From contig NZ_CALJHY010000003.1 in assembly GCF_937770335.1 (NCBI RefSeq), forward strand, positions 496,001-560,000: 64,000 nucleotides of DNA, written 5' to 3'. The DNA comes from an uncultured Glaciecola sp. (GTDB lineage Bacteria > Pseudomonadota > Gammaproteobacteria > Enterobacterales > Alteromonadaceae). Below are positions 56,401 through 64,000 of this stretch, in pieces. The notes beneath the pieces were generated by a model. The model did no database searches and had not been told where the DNA came from. It worked only from the letters and a program-made list of their open reading frames with translations. Position 1 is the stretch's first letter, and every line of letters begins with the position of its first letter. A program made the translations under genes and the position numbers.

Positions 56401-56563
56401 TCTCGGCCTAATGCCTCTAATTATTAGTCACGACGCTCTATTTTTCGGAATGGCGAGTGCATTGGCGTTTGGCTTGGCCATTGGCACATTATTAACTCTC
56501 GGCGTTGTGCCTGTCCTTTACAGTCTATTCTTCAATATCAAGCAACAGACTGAGCTAAAATAG
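53486..56563 (+). CDS. RND-family efflux transporter permease
   Basis: A proton-driven multidrug/solute exporter of the HAE1-type RND family, 1025 residues. N-terminal TM1 (LVMTVVLSLMLFGGISYFSL), two periplasmic porter domains, the TM4 proton-relay segment (ATLIISLGLLVDNGIVVAED) with a single Asp in place of the usual Asp-Asp pair, and the C-half TM repeat (NNAIVLIDRIDIERKEM; TTILGLMPLIIS). Nothing points to a specific substrate. Co-transcribed with the adaptor; its end overlaps convergent mutT by 26 bases. Confidence 0.93.
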   Translation: MNLSDIGLTYNRLVMTVVLSLMLFGGISYFSLPAQEDPAVKVREAVITTHFPGMPAEKIELLITKTVEEGVRNVDEVEEIRSISMQGTSVVYVDLYDRYYDLDQIWDKVRNELEKVKSELPEGTPAHFINDNFGDVAILTVALQADEGILMGDMFDMAQHARDMMYTVNGTQSVNILGAQQENIVIEVSDVKAAQLGVSPTQLLDTLKQQNVIRSGGTINLTGKSFNIVPSGDFTSIQSIKEVIFTLPNTNNSIRLEDIATVYRSIQTPESQTAYFNGERAIVLAVAKNDRFSVTEYTPRLEAMLQTLEQQMPAGISLNVITRQADQVNAAVDGVSINVIQTLAIVLGVVILFLGFRIGLIVGAIVPAVILIVLAVLNFNNMALERMSLATLIISLGLLVDNGIVVAEDFKRRLEKGEKRREIVSAIGRTLAIPLLTSSATTMLVFLPLMLAESSSGEYTRSVSIVIIYSLFTSWLLSLMVTPYLCYLFIKDAEVKKSGFQAKVANFFDLINPLYKALLYFVLKYRAFTMALTVLIFLAAGLAMSTVPVKFFPDSDRAQVLAYIDLPAGSSMHETEDVLEIVFDLLDNKERYPHVDNYAAYGGFGGPRFVLSLTPITPESSKAFVMLNLKDKKYQDETIKNLREDFASGFPMVNARVTKMFLGPSDSNKIDVQVIGPDKDYIYNTALEIQEIFRNLEGTVEIKNDWENKITQIDVQIDQARAKRAGVTSADVARSLETFFSGTVVSEFRDGDDLIPIIIRGKAEDRYDISRIYGINVYAASRNVNVPLEQVADISFSPQYARIARENLFRTVTIEAKNLNMTAEDMVPILEPELDKLRAKLPPAHRIEFDGVVKDSKESQASLNANLPLCLAVVMLVLIAQFNSLRRASIVILTVPLILIGAVIGLLVVKANFGFMVILGLYALAGIIVNNAIVLIDRIDIERKEMEDQYEALVEACLRRLRPIVMSTVTTILGLMPLIISHDALFFGMASALAFGLAIGTLLTLGVVPVLYSLFFNIKQQTELK

Positions 56564-56933
56564 CGTCTACTATAGCAACGTTAGCGTCAGGAAAGTCAAT
56601 ATCCTTGAGCTCGCTGATGTCTGCCCAGCGATGGACCTGGCCTTCTTTTCCAAAGGGTTCACCACTGAATTTGTGAACTAGTAAAACGGACAATAGAACA
56701 CGTTTTTCGGAATATTGGTGAGCTATTTCGGTCAGTGCAGAAGACGCTGTAATACTAACGCCTATTTCTTCTTGAAGTTCCCTATTGAGAGCCTCTTCAA
56801 CGGATTCTCCAGCCTCTACTTTGCCTCCTGGGAACTCCCACTTACCACCTTGATGTTGATGGTCAGCACGTTTACAGATAAAAAAAGTATTATTTCTTCT
56901 AACGACACCTACAGCCACATGAATTTGTTTCAT
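56538..56933 (-). CDS. mutT: 8-oxo-dGTP diphosphatase MutT
   Basis: Sanitises oxidised dGTP, 131 residues. Nudix box GGKVEAGESVEEALNRELQE followed by EIGV is complete. I use the ATG at 56933 (MKQIHVAVGVVRRNNTFFIC), preceded by AGGTGG at 5 bases; a GTG at 56942 lies in that ribosome site. It is downstream of secA as in related genomes but separated from it by the secA terminator, so it needs its own promoter. Its 3' end overlaps the convergent RND gene. Confidence 0.94.
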   Translation of the reverse strand: MKQIHVAVGVVRRNNTFFICKRADHQHQGGKWEFPGGKVEAGESVEEALNRELQEEIGVSITASSALTEIAHQYSEKRVLLSVLLVHKFSGEPFGKEGQVHRWADISELKDIDFPDANVAIVDAILAQSVA

Positions 56934-56951
56934 TACTACCACCTAATACGC

Positions 56952-56992
56952 AAAAAAAAACAGCCTTCAATGATTAGATTGAAAGGCTGTTC
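56952..56992 (-). terminator. Terminator after secA
   Basis: On the minus strand: stem AACAGCCTTTCAAT/ATTGAAGGCTGTT (one bulge), 6-base loop and T9 tract, 30 bases after the secA stop. Confidence 0.93.
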
Positions 56993-57021
56993 TGGAATTA
57001 ATCAAATGTCGTTGCGGTTTA

Positions 57022-59721
57022 TTAAGACAGCTTACCGTGACATTGTTTATACTTTTTACCAGAGCCACAAGGGCATGCGTCATTGCGACCCACTTTAGGA
57101 CCTGAACGCTGAACAGATGCTGGCTTTTCTTCAGCATCAGGTTCTGTCACCGACTTATGTTCAAATTTCTTTTCAACTTCGGCTGCACGGCGCTGCTGAT
57201 CTACTGCTTCTACGTCAGACTGCTGTTGTACTTGGACCCGACTTAAAATGCTTATCACATCAACTTTCAACGTATCTAACATTTGTGAAAATAACTCGAA
57301 GGACTCACGTTTATATTCTTGCTTCGGATTTTTCTGAGCGTAACCACGCAAATGAATACCTTGGCGTAAATGGTCCATCGCAGCTAAATGTTCTTTCCAT
57401 AAGCTATCTACGCTCTGTAGCATGACTGCTTTCTCAAAGTTACGAATAACCTCTGGACCTACGGTTTTTTCCTTTAACTCATAGGCTTTTACGATTTCTT
57501 CGTAAATGCGTTCTCGGATTGTTTCTTCGAATAACTTATCGTCATTGTCAAGCCATTCTTGCACAGGTAAGTCTACTGAAAAATCACTTTTAAGACGCTC
57601 TTCGAGACTTTTAACATCCCACATTTCGTCTAATGATTGTGGTGGTATATATTGGTTAATAACTTCTGTTACAACATCTTTTCTGATGTTTGCGATCATT
57701 GAACCAATGTTACCATCATCTAATAACTGGTTTCGTTGCTCATAAATAACACCACGTTGATCATTCGCTACATCGTCATATTCAAGTAATGATTTACGAA
57801 TATCGAAGTTTCGACCTTCAACTTTGCGTTGTGCATTTTCAATAGCACGCGATACCCAAGGATGTTCAATTGATTCGCCTTTCTCCATTCCTAAACGCTT
57901 CATCATATTACCCATTTTTTCAGAAGCAAAAATACGCATTAGGGCATCGTCAAGTGACAAGTAGAAACGTGAGGAACCGGCATCTCCCTGACGGCCCGAC
58001 CGGCCGCGCAACTGATTATCAATTCGGCGCGACTCATGGCGCTCAGTACCAATGATATGCAAACCACCAGATGCTATTACAGCGTCATGACGTTTCTGCC
58101 ACTCAGCTTTAAGATGCTCTAGTTGTTTCTCTGTTGGGTCTTTTAATTTCCCAACTTCAGCCTGCAAATTGCCACCCAACACAATATCTGTGCCACGACC
58201 AGCCATGTTAGTTGCAATAGTTACTTGCCCTGGCATACCCGCATTTGCAACGATATCGGCTTCGTGTTCATGGAATTTTGCATTAAGTACTTTGTGTTCA
58301 ATTTTTGCTTTCTTCAGTATATTAGAAAGCAATTCGGAATTTTCAATTGATACTGTACCAACGAGGGTTGGTTGACCGCGTTTAACGCAACTCAAAATAT
58401 CCTGCACAATGGCATCATACTTTTCTTCAGTCGTGAGGTATATTTTATCCGCTCTATCATCACGAACCATTGGTTGGTTAGTAGGGATTACCACCGTTTC
58501 TAAGCCATAAATGGATTGAAATTCAAACGCTTCGGTATCAGCAGTACCGGTCATGCCTGATAGCTTATCGTAAATCCGGAAATAGTTTTGGAATGTGATT
58601 GACGCGAGTGTTTGGTTTTCATTCTGAATGTTAACACCTTCTTTCGCTTCAATAGCTTGGTGTAAACCTTCAGACCAACGACGCCCTTCCATTGTTCGGC
58701 CAGTGTGTTCATCAACAATAATGATTTCATCGCCTTTAACAATGTAATCAACATCTTTTGAGAACAACTTATGAGCACGTAATGCGGCATTAACATGGTG
58801 TAACAATGAAATATTTGCAGCTGCAAAAAGAGACTCTTCTTGGCCTAATATACCGTACTTCTGTAATAATTCTTCAACGAAAATTTGACCTGTTTCGGTC
58901 AAGTGGATTTGCTTGCCTTTTTCGTCAATAGTGTAGTGGCCGTCACCAATATTGTCTTCTTCATCTTCTTTTTCCTGCTGTTGTAACTCAGGAATAATAA
59001 GATTAATTTTTCGATATGCCTCGGAACTATCTTCGGCCGCACCTGAAATGATGAGTGGCGTTCTGGCTTCATCAATAAGAATCGAATCGACCTCATCGAT
59101 AACCGCAAAATGTAGTCCACGTTGTACTCGATCTTGAGGACTAAACGCCATGTTATCGCGAAGGTAATCAAAACCAAATTCGTTATTCGTACCGTAAGTA
59201 ATATCAGCCTGATAAGCACTGTTTTTTTCAGCTGCACTTAAACCCGGAATATTACAACCAACAGTTAAGCCTAAAAATTCATAAAGAGGCCTACTCCAAT
59301 CTGCATCTCGCTTGGCAAGATAGTCATTCACAGTGATAACGTGAACACCGTCGCCAGATATTGCATTTAAGTAAGAGGGCAATGTTGATGTGAGCGTTTT
59401 ACCCTCACCTGTGCGCATTTCAGCAATTTTACCTTGATGTAAAACTAAGCCGCCTTTCATTTGCGCATCAAAGTGCCGCATACCGAAAACGCGTTTACTC
59501 GCCTCTCGAACCAAAGCAAAGGCTTCAGCAGCAATATCATCCGTCGACTCGCCTTTATCTAGGCGCTCTTTGAATGCGGTTGTTTTACTTTTCAATTCAT
59601 TGTCGGATAGCGCTTCGAATGCTTTCTCATATCCGTTAATAACAACGACTGTCTTTTTTAATTTTTTTAGTAAACGGTCGTTACGACTGCCAAATACTTT
59701 TTTTAAGGTGCCTGCAAACAT
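57022..59721 (-). CDS. secA: Preprotein translocase ATPase SecA
   Basis: The motor of the Sec secretion pathway, 899 residues. It begins [20 protein letters not shown], matching the family start, so I use the ATG at 59721 rather than 59760. Walker A is in [20 protein letters not shown], the DEAD-like box in [17 protein letters not shown], motif VI in [15 protein letters not shown], and the C-terminal zinc SecB/lipid-binding tail is [14 protein letters not shown]. No secM precedes it; an M23 peptidase gene lies upstream instead. Confidence 0.97.
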   Translation of the reverse strand: MFAGTLKKVFGSRNDRLLKKLKKTVVVINGYEKAFEALSDNELKSKTTAFKERLDKGESTDDIAAEAFALVREASKRVFGMRHFDAQMKGGLVLHQGKIAEMRTGEGKTLTSTLPSYLNAISGDGVHVITVNDYLAKRDADWSRPLYEFLGLTVGCNIPGLSAAEKNSAYQADITYGTNNEFGFDYLRDNMAFSPQDRVQRGLHFAVIDEVDSILIDEARTPLIISGAAEDSSEAYRKINLIIPELQQQEKEDEEDNIGDGHYTIDEKGKQIHLTETGQIFVEELLQKYGILGQEESLFAAANISLLHHVNAALRAHKLFSKDVDYIVKGDEIIIVDEHTGRTMEGRRWSEGLHQAIEAKEGVNIQNENQTLASITFQNYFRIYDKLSGMTGTADTEAFEFQSIYGLETVVIPTNQPMVRDDRADKIYLTTEEKYDAIVQDILSCVKRGQPTLVGTVSIENSELLSNILKKAKIEHKVLNAKFHEHEADIVANAGMPGQVTIATNMAGRGTDIVLGGNLQAEVGKLKDPTEKQLEHLKAEWQKRHDAVIASGGLHIIGTERHESRRIDNQLRGRSGRQGDAGSSRFYLSLDDALMRIFASEKMGNMMKRLGMEKGESIEHPWVSRAIENAQRKVEGRNFDIRKSLLEYDDVANDQRGVIYEQRNQLLDDGNIGSMIANIRKDVVTEVINQYIPPQSLDEMWDVKSLEERLKSDFSVDLPVQEWLDNDDKLFEETIRERIYEEIVKAYELKEKTVGPEVIRNFEKAVMLQSVDSLWKEHLAAMDHLRQGIHLRGYAQKNPKQEYKRESFELFSQMLDTLKVDVISILSRVQVQQQSDVEAVDQQRRAAEVEKKFEHKSVTEPDAEEKPASVQRSGPKVGRNDACPCGSGKKYKQCHGKLS

Positions 59722-59881
59722 GCTATTTGATTTTCCAAAAATGACTAAAATAAAACGCATTACATAATAACAATTATGTGGCGCATAAACTACATGTACT
59801 GGACCAACTTAGCACATGACTGAGCTATTATTAAAGAGTTAGAAGCTTTATTAGACCGGAGAAAACTGAAAATCAGTTCTT

Positions 59882-60754
59882 TTAGCGATAGATGAATGGT
59901 AGTGGATCAATCTGTTGACCGTTTTTTAGAACTTCATAGTGCACATGAGCACCTGTTGAACGACCAGTATTACCGACTAATGCGATCCCCTGACCTTTAG
60001 TGACAACGTCGCCAACTGCAACAATTAACTCAGCGTTGTGACCGTATCTTGTTCTTAAACCGTTTCCGTGATCAATTTCAACTAAATTTCCATATCCATA
60101 TCTGCTGCCCGACCAAGTCACCACACCAGCGCCCGTAGCTATAACATCTTCACCTTCTTTACCTGCGAAATCTATACCTTTGTGCATAGACGGGCGGCCA
60201 GTGAATGGGTCTTTGCGAACGCCGTAATAAGATGACAACCAACCTTTCCCGACTGGACGCCCTGCTAACTCACTCTGTCTTTCTATATTGAGGCCCATCA
60301 TCAGGGATTCAAGGGCTGTGAGTTGCTGAATTTTAAAATCTAACGTCTCAGCCATTTTATTTATTTGATTTGTTAAAGAAGATTCGGTTACATCGAGCGT
60401 TTGCATTTCGTCGCTTAATGTAAAATCATCTTTATTAAGACCGGCGTTTTCAGCCATGGTTGCTGTCAGCAACTCCATCTTATTAATTCGATTTTGCATA
60501 ATTGCCAACTGGTTCACAATGCCACCAACCTGCTCTACGGTGTTTGTTTTAAGTTGGTCAACTAACTTGGCTTGTTGCTCTAATCCTGTTTTTACAACAT
60601 TAACACGAACGTGATTTTCGTAGACAGATTCCGTCGAGCGGCTAGAAATAAGGAAGACAATTGATGCTATAACAGACACGCTTAATAGCTTGCGAGCGGA
60701 TATTCGCTTCACAATCCTGCGATTTTTGCCTTTATAAAGTATCGTAAAACTCAT
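59882..60754 (-). CDS. M23-family peptidoglycan endopeptidase, membrane-anchored
   Basis: A 290-residue LytM-type cell-wall hydrolase. A basic N-terminus (YKGKNRRIVKRISARKLL), one TM anchor (SVSVIASIVFLI), a coiled coil (about 45-160) and the peptidase domain with MHKGIDFAG (zinc His and Asp) and AHVHYEVLKNG (catalytic and zinc His). Zinc residues are intact, so it is probably active rather than an EnvC/NlpD-type activator. AGGG upstream supports a start at 60754 or 60757. Located between lpxC and secA, in the tail of the division/cell-wall cluster, suggesting a role in septal or growth-linked wall remodelling. Confidence 0.92.
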   Translation of the reverse strand: MSFTILYKGKNRRIVKRISARKLLSVSVIASIVFLISSRSTESVYENHVRVNVVKTGLEQQAKLVDQLKTNTVEQVGGIVNQLAIMQNRINKMELLTATMAENAGLNKDDFTLSDEMQTLDVTESSLTNQINKMAETLDFKIQQLTALESLMMGLNIERQSELAGRPVGKGWLSSYYGVRKDPFTGRPSMHKGIDFAGKEGEDVIATGAGVVTWSGSRYGYGNLVEIDHGNGLRTRYGHNAELIVAVGDVVTKGQGIALVGNTGRSTGAHVHYEVLKNGQQIDPLPFIYR

Positions 60755-60945
60755 CATTACCCTATTGTAATTGCGTTTATTTGATTTAACGTCGCCAAAC
60801 GACAACAGTTTAGCACTAACGGGTGTAGTCTACCTCCGTTATCGGCACAAAGAAACATTTAGTAAATACACGCCCTTATTCGATCTAATACCCGGAGGAA
60901 AAATTTAGGAGTCACCTCGCCACACCGGAGGATACAAGAGAAAGG

Positions 60946-61860
60946 CTAAAATGCTAAGGAAGGTTCAATATAACGAATAGGTAAACTGTCTTCGTTTTCG
61001 AACTCGACATATTCCCATGCAGTGACATCGTCAAGTATGGCATTTAATAACTTATTATTTAAACCATGACCTGTTTTGTACGCAACAAGTTCACCAATGA
61101 GACTGTGCCCACCTAAATAGAGGTCGCCCACGGCATCCAATATTTTATGCTTTAAGAATTCATCGCTACAACGCAAGCCCTCTGGGTTTAATACTCTATA
61201 TTCATCAAGAGCAACAGCATTATCCATACTGCCACCTAAGGCTAAATTCATAGAGTTCATAAACTCTAAATCTTTCATGAATCCGAAGGTTCTAGCACGA
61301 CTCACCTCATCGACATAAGAGTCAATTGAAAAGTCTAAAACCACTTTCTGCCTGCTCGCTGCTATAGCTGGGTGCTCAAAATCAATTTCGAAATTAACTT
61401 TGAATCCGTCATGTGGCCTGAACTCAGCCCACTTATCGCCGTCTTCAACGCGCACAGTTTTCGTTATTTTGATGAATTTTTTAGGAGCATCTAGTTCTTG
61501 TATGCCAGCAGTTTGAAGCAAAAAAATAAACGGAGAAGCACTACCATCCATAATAGGCAGTTCGTGACTGTCTACTTCAACGATAATATTATCAATACCC
61601 AGACCAGACAACGCAGAGGCTAAATGCTCTACGGTATGTATCGAATGACCATCCGCGTTAGTGATACACGTGCACAGCATGGTATCTCCAACGGCATTGG
61701 CCTTGGCTTGAATATCTGCGTGTGGCGTTAAATCAACGCGACGAAAAACAATACCTGTGTTCGCAGGCGCAGGCCGCAGAGTCATTGTGACTTTGCGTCC
61801 TTTGTGCAAACCGATACCTGTTTCTTTAACAGATTCTTTAATAGTACGTTGTTTTATCAT
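60946..61860 (-). CDS. lpxC: UDP-3-O-acyl-N-acetylglucosamine deacetylase
   Basis: The committed zinc-dependent step of lipid A synthesis, 304 residues. Zinc ligands are visible in [11 protein letters not shown] (His79 equivalent) and [14 protein letters not shown] (His and Asp); the catalytic Glu is in HTVEHL. It starts [20 protein letters not shown], a typical LpxC N-terminus. Follows ftsZ, as in other gammaproteobacteria. Confidence 0.97.
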   Translation of the reverse strand: MIKQRTIKESVKETGIGLHKGRKVTMTLRPAPANTGIVFRRVDLTPHADIQAKANAVGDTMLCTCITNADGHSIHTVEHLASALSGLGIDNIIVEVDSHELPIMDGSASPFIFLLQTAGIQELDAPKKFIKITKTVRVEDGDKWAEFRPHDGFKVNFEIDFEHPAIAASRQKVVLDFSIDSYVDEVSRARTFGFMKDLEFMNSMNLALGGSMDNAVALDEYRVLNPEGLRCSDEFLKHKILDAVGDLYLGGHSLIGELVAYKTGHGLNNKLLNAILDDVTAWEYVEFENEDSLPIRYIEPSLAF

Positions 61861-62011
61861 TTTGTTTTATTCACCAAACAGAAAAACGGCGAATATTATA
61901 TTACCTAACCAATTAATTGTCAAAGACTTACAATATTTCAAGCTTTTTTTTCAAAAAACAGACTGTTCAGACCACTGCAACTAAACGTTAGCCTAGTTAC
62001 CGTCATTTGTC

Positions 62012-63172
62012 TTAATCTGCCTGCTTTCTCAAGAATGCTGGAATATCAAGATATTCTAATTCATTACTTGGTTGTGGCGCTTCGTCGTCTAACTTAAGCG
62101 CTTGGTTACCATCAGTACCACCGCTCGATCTATTATCTCTCGAACTAGTTCCGTAATCTCTGCCAACAGCACTGACTCGAGCGTTATCATTTACCAAACT
62201 AATGTCTGGCTTACGTTCTGCACCAATGCCTGTTGCAACGACGGTTACGCGAACTTCATCAGTCAGTTCTGGATCGATAACCGTACCAACCACAACTGTT
62301 GCATTTTCAGATGCAAACGCTTTAACTGCATTACCGATAATTTCGTACTCATCGATAGCAAAATCTAACCCTGCCGTAATGTTAACGAGTATGCCGCGTG
62401 CGCCTGACAAGTCTATATCTTCGAGTAGAGGACAAGCAATTGCAGCTTCAGCAGCTTCTTCCGCTCTGTCTTCACCACGACCAACACCGCTGCCCATCAT
62501 TGCCGTACCCATTTCTGACATAACCGTTTTCACATCGGCGAAATCGACGTTTATCAAACCTGGACGGGTAATAAGTTCAGCAATACCTTGAACCGCACCA
62601 CGTAATACATCATTAGCTGCAATGAACGCTTGTAGCAACGGAGTGCCTTTGCCCATTACTTTTAATAATTTTTCATTTGGTATCGTAATCAATGAATCAA
62701 CGTGCTTTGAGAGCTCGGCAATACCTTGATTAGCGAAATCAGAGCGCTTCTTGCCTTCGAATGGGAAAGGCTTGGTGACAACCGCAACGGTTAAGATCCC
62801 CATTTCTTTCGCAATTCTGGCAACTTCCGGTGCAGCGCCGGTACCTGTTCCGCCGCCCATTCCAGCCGTAATAAACACCATATCAGCGCCTTCCAGCGTT
62901 TGACGGATTTTTTCACGATCTTCTTGAGCTGCCTCACGGCCAACGTTTGGATCTGCGCCAGCACCCAGGCCCTTCGTAACTTCATTACCGATCTGTAATT
63001 TAATGTGAGCACTTGACGTCTTCAATACCTGCGCATCGGTATTCATGGCGATAAACTCTACACCTTCGATCACTTGCTTGACCATATATTCGACGGCGTT
63101 ACCACCACCACCTCCGACGCCAACTACTTTAATGACGGCTTCGTCGCTTTGACTGTCCATTAGTTCGAACAT
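62012..63172 (-). CDS. ftsZ: Cell division GTPase FtsZ
   Basis: The tubulin-like protein of the division ring, 386 residues. GTP-binding [14 protein letters not shown] and the tubulin signature [11 protein letters not shown]7 loop [11 protein letters not shown], a variable linker (about 320-370) and the conserved C-terminal peptide [11 protein letters not shown] that binds FtsA, ZipA and ZapD. Follows ftsA by 75 bases. Confidence 0.98.
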   Translation of the reverse strand: MFELMDSQSDEAVIKVVGVGGGGGNAVEYMVKQVIEGVEFIAMNTDAQVLKTSSAHIKLQIGNEVTKGLGAGADPNVGREAAQEDREKIRQTLEGADMVFITAGMGGGTGTGAAPEVARIAKEMGILTVAVVTKPFPFEGKKRSDFANQGIAELSKHVDSLITIPNEKLLKVMGKGTPLLQAFIAANDVLRGAVQGIAELITRPGLINVDFADVKTVMSEMGTAMMGSGVGRGEDRAEEAAEAAIACPLLEDIDLSGARGILVNITAGLDFAIDEYEIIGNAVKAFASENATVVVGTVIDPELTDEVRVTVVATGIGAERKPDISLVNDNARVSAVGRDYGTSSRDNRSSGGTDGNQALKLDDEAPQPSNELEYLDIPAFLRKQAD

Positions 63173-63247
63173 TCTGCTTCTCCGGTATACTGAAACCTAT
63201 TTGTTTTGTTATGTCGGTTTCATATTGTTTTAGCGCTTAAAGGCCCC

Positions 63248-64000
63248 CTAAAATTCGCCCTTAAACCAGCTTTGGATGCGTTTTAACACGCTTTCTTCGC
63301 CTTTCTTCGAAGACGTTCTTTTATTATTTATATTTTGTTTACCATACTGTAACAGACCCACTGCTGTAGCAAAACAGGCATCATCAACATATTCAGCCAA
63401 TCCCTTTACTGAGTGAGGCTTTCCAACCCGTACGGGCATTTGGAATATTTCCTCGGCAAATTCTACCGCCCCTTCCATTTTTGCTGTACCGCCAGTAATG
63501 ACGAGGCCTGCAGCAATTTGTTCTTCTAAACCACTCGCTTTGATTTGCTCATATGCTAATTCAAACAGCTCTTGGTATCTTGGCTCTATCACTTCGGCCA
63601 GTGTATGCCGCGACATGACTCTTGCAGGTCGGCCGCCAACACTTGGCACTTCAATGCTCTCTTCCATGCTCACCATGTCTTTCAGTGCACATGCATATTT
63701 CGTTTTAATGTCTTCCGCATTGCTCATTGGCGTGCGGAAAATTTTAGCAATATCGCTGGTTATTTGATTACCTGCCAATGGAATAACGGCTGTATGACGA
63801 ATGGCACCATCAGTATAAATCACGATATCCATAGTACCGCCACCGATATCAATAACACAGACACCTAATTCACGCTCATCATCAGTCAATACTGCATAAC
63901 TAGATGCTAGCGCTGAAAAAATGGTTTGATCAACACTCAAACCACAACTTTCCACACATTTGACCAGGTTTTTAGCCATATCGTCAGCACAGGTAATAAT
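63248..64000 (-). CDS. ftsA: Cell division protein FtsA (5' part beyond the window)
   Basis: An actin-like protein that tethers FtsZ to the membrane. The window contains the C-terminal 250 or so of roughly 410 residues: the frame stays open to the edge (IITCADDMAKNLVKCVESCG). ATP-binding segments VIDIGGGTMDIVIYTDGAI and VITGGTAKMEG are present, and the C-terminal amphipathic membrane helix is RIQSWFKGEF. The internal ATG at 63979 is not the start. Confidence 0.96.
   Translation of the reverse strand: MITCADDMAKNLVKCVESCGLSVDQTIFSALASSYAVLTDDERELGVCVIDIGGGTMDIVIYTDGAIRHTAVIPLAGNQITSDIAKIFRTPMSNAEDIKTKYACALKDMVSMEESIEVPSVGGRPARVMSRHTLAEVIEPRYQELFELAYEQIKASGLEEQIAAGLVITGGTAKMEGAVEFAEEIFQMPVRVGKPHSVKGLAEYVDDACFATAVGLLQYGKQNINNKRTSSKKGEESVLKRIQSWFKGEF

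Noticed and set aside
57022-59721. Several open frames antisense or out of frame inside secA
   Set aside because: All are shadows of secA and carry no recognisable domain.

Overview
The window is a chromosomal segment of a marine-type gammaproteobacterium, most likely of the order Alteromonadales (Alteromonadaceae/Colwelliaceae-like). This rests on low-to-moderate GC, typical gammaproteobacterial gene blocks (ftsA-ftsZ-lpxC-secA-mutT, nadC-pilA-pilC-pilD-coaE-zapD-yacG, pdhR-aceEF-lpd, ygfB-pepP-ubiI beside 6S RNA, gcvTHP) and a PEP-CTERM protein behind a cyclic-di-GMP-type riboswitch. No species is assigned.

Layout. (1) 1-2.4 kb: a LysR regulator, then a GEMM-I (c-di-GMP-I) riboswitch leader and the PEP-CTERM protein it should control. 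(2) 2.4-13.4 kb: an AT-rich, decayed accessory region. It holds an unidentified broken gene, an IS110-family transposase remnant, a c-di-GMP module (winged-helix regulator, EAL phosphodiesterase and a small unknown protein, tightly coupled) with a second paralogous regulator, 9-bp tandem repeats, a tyrosine-recombinase tail, a Bacteroidota-looking lipoprotein fragment and serine hydrolase, an RNase R remnant, and three copies of a dispersed repeat. (3) 13.4-24.1 kb: glycine cleavage operon gcvT-gcvH-gcvP with a divergent LysR gene, a small membrane protein, a PhoD-like lipoprotein, an exported amidohydrolase, and ubiI. (4) 24.2-31.5 kb: pepP and ygfB on the minus strand, 6S RNA on the plus strand, then ribokinase, nucleoside hydrolase, 5-formyl-THF cyclo-ligase, rpiA and serA (with a MetJ-box-like operator). 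(5) 31.6-36 kb: Lrp/AsnC regulator divergent from a tryptophan-dioxygenase-like gene, two DUF481 outer-membrane proteins, an HDOD protein and a DUF1289 protein. (6) 36.2-44.4 kb: pdhR-aceE-aceF-lpd with a PdhR operator, and ampE. (7) 44.6-50.3 kb: nadC and the type IV pilus genes pilA, pilC, pilD (pilB is absent), coaE, zapD, yacG. (8) 50.4-56.6 kb: aspartoacylase-like gene, TetR regulator and an RND efflux pair, apparently inserted. (9) 56.5-64 kb: mutT, secA, an M23 peptidase, lpxC, ftsZ and the 3' part of ftsA.

How it fits together. Most of the window is housekeeping: one-carbon metabolism (gcv, fau, serA), pentose/nucleoside salvage (rbsK, nucleoside hydrolase, rpiA), pyruvate oxidation, ubiquinone synthesis, division and secretion. 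The unusual parts are the c-di-GMP-linked genes in the first 8 kb, the layered decay and foreign genes of 2.4-13.4 kb, and gene losses from otherwise conserved blocks (pilB, ubiH, ampD, zapA are not where they usually lie). No tRNA, rRNA or CRISPR array was seen.
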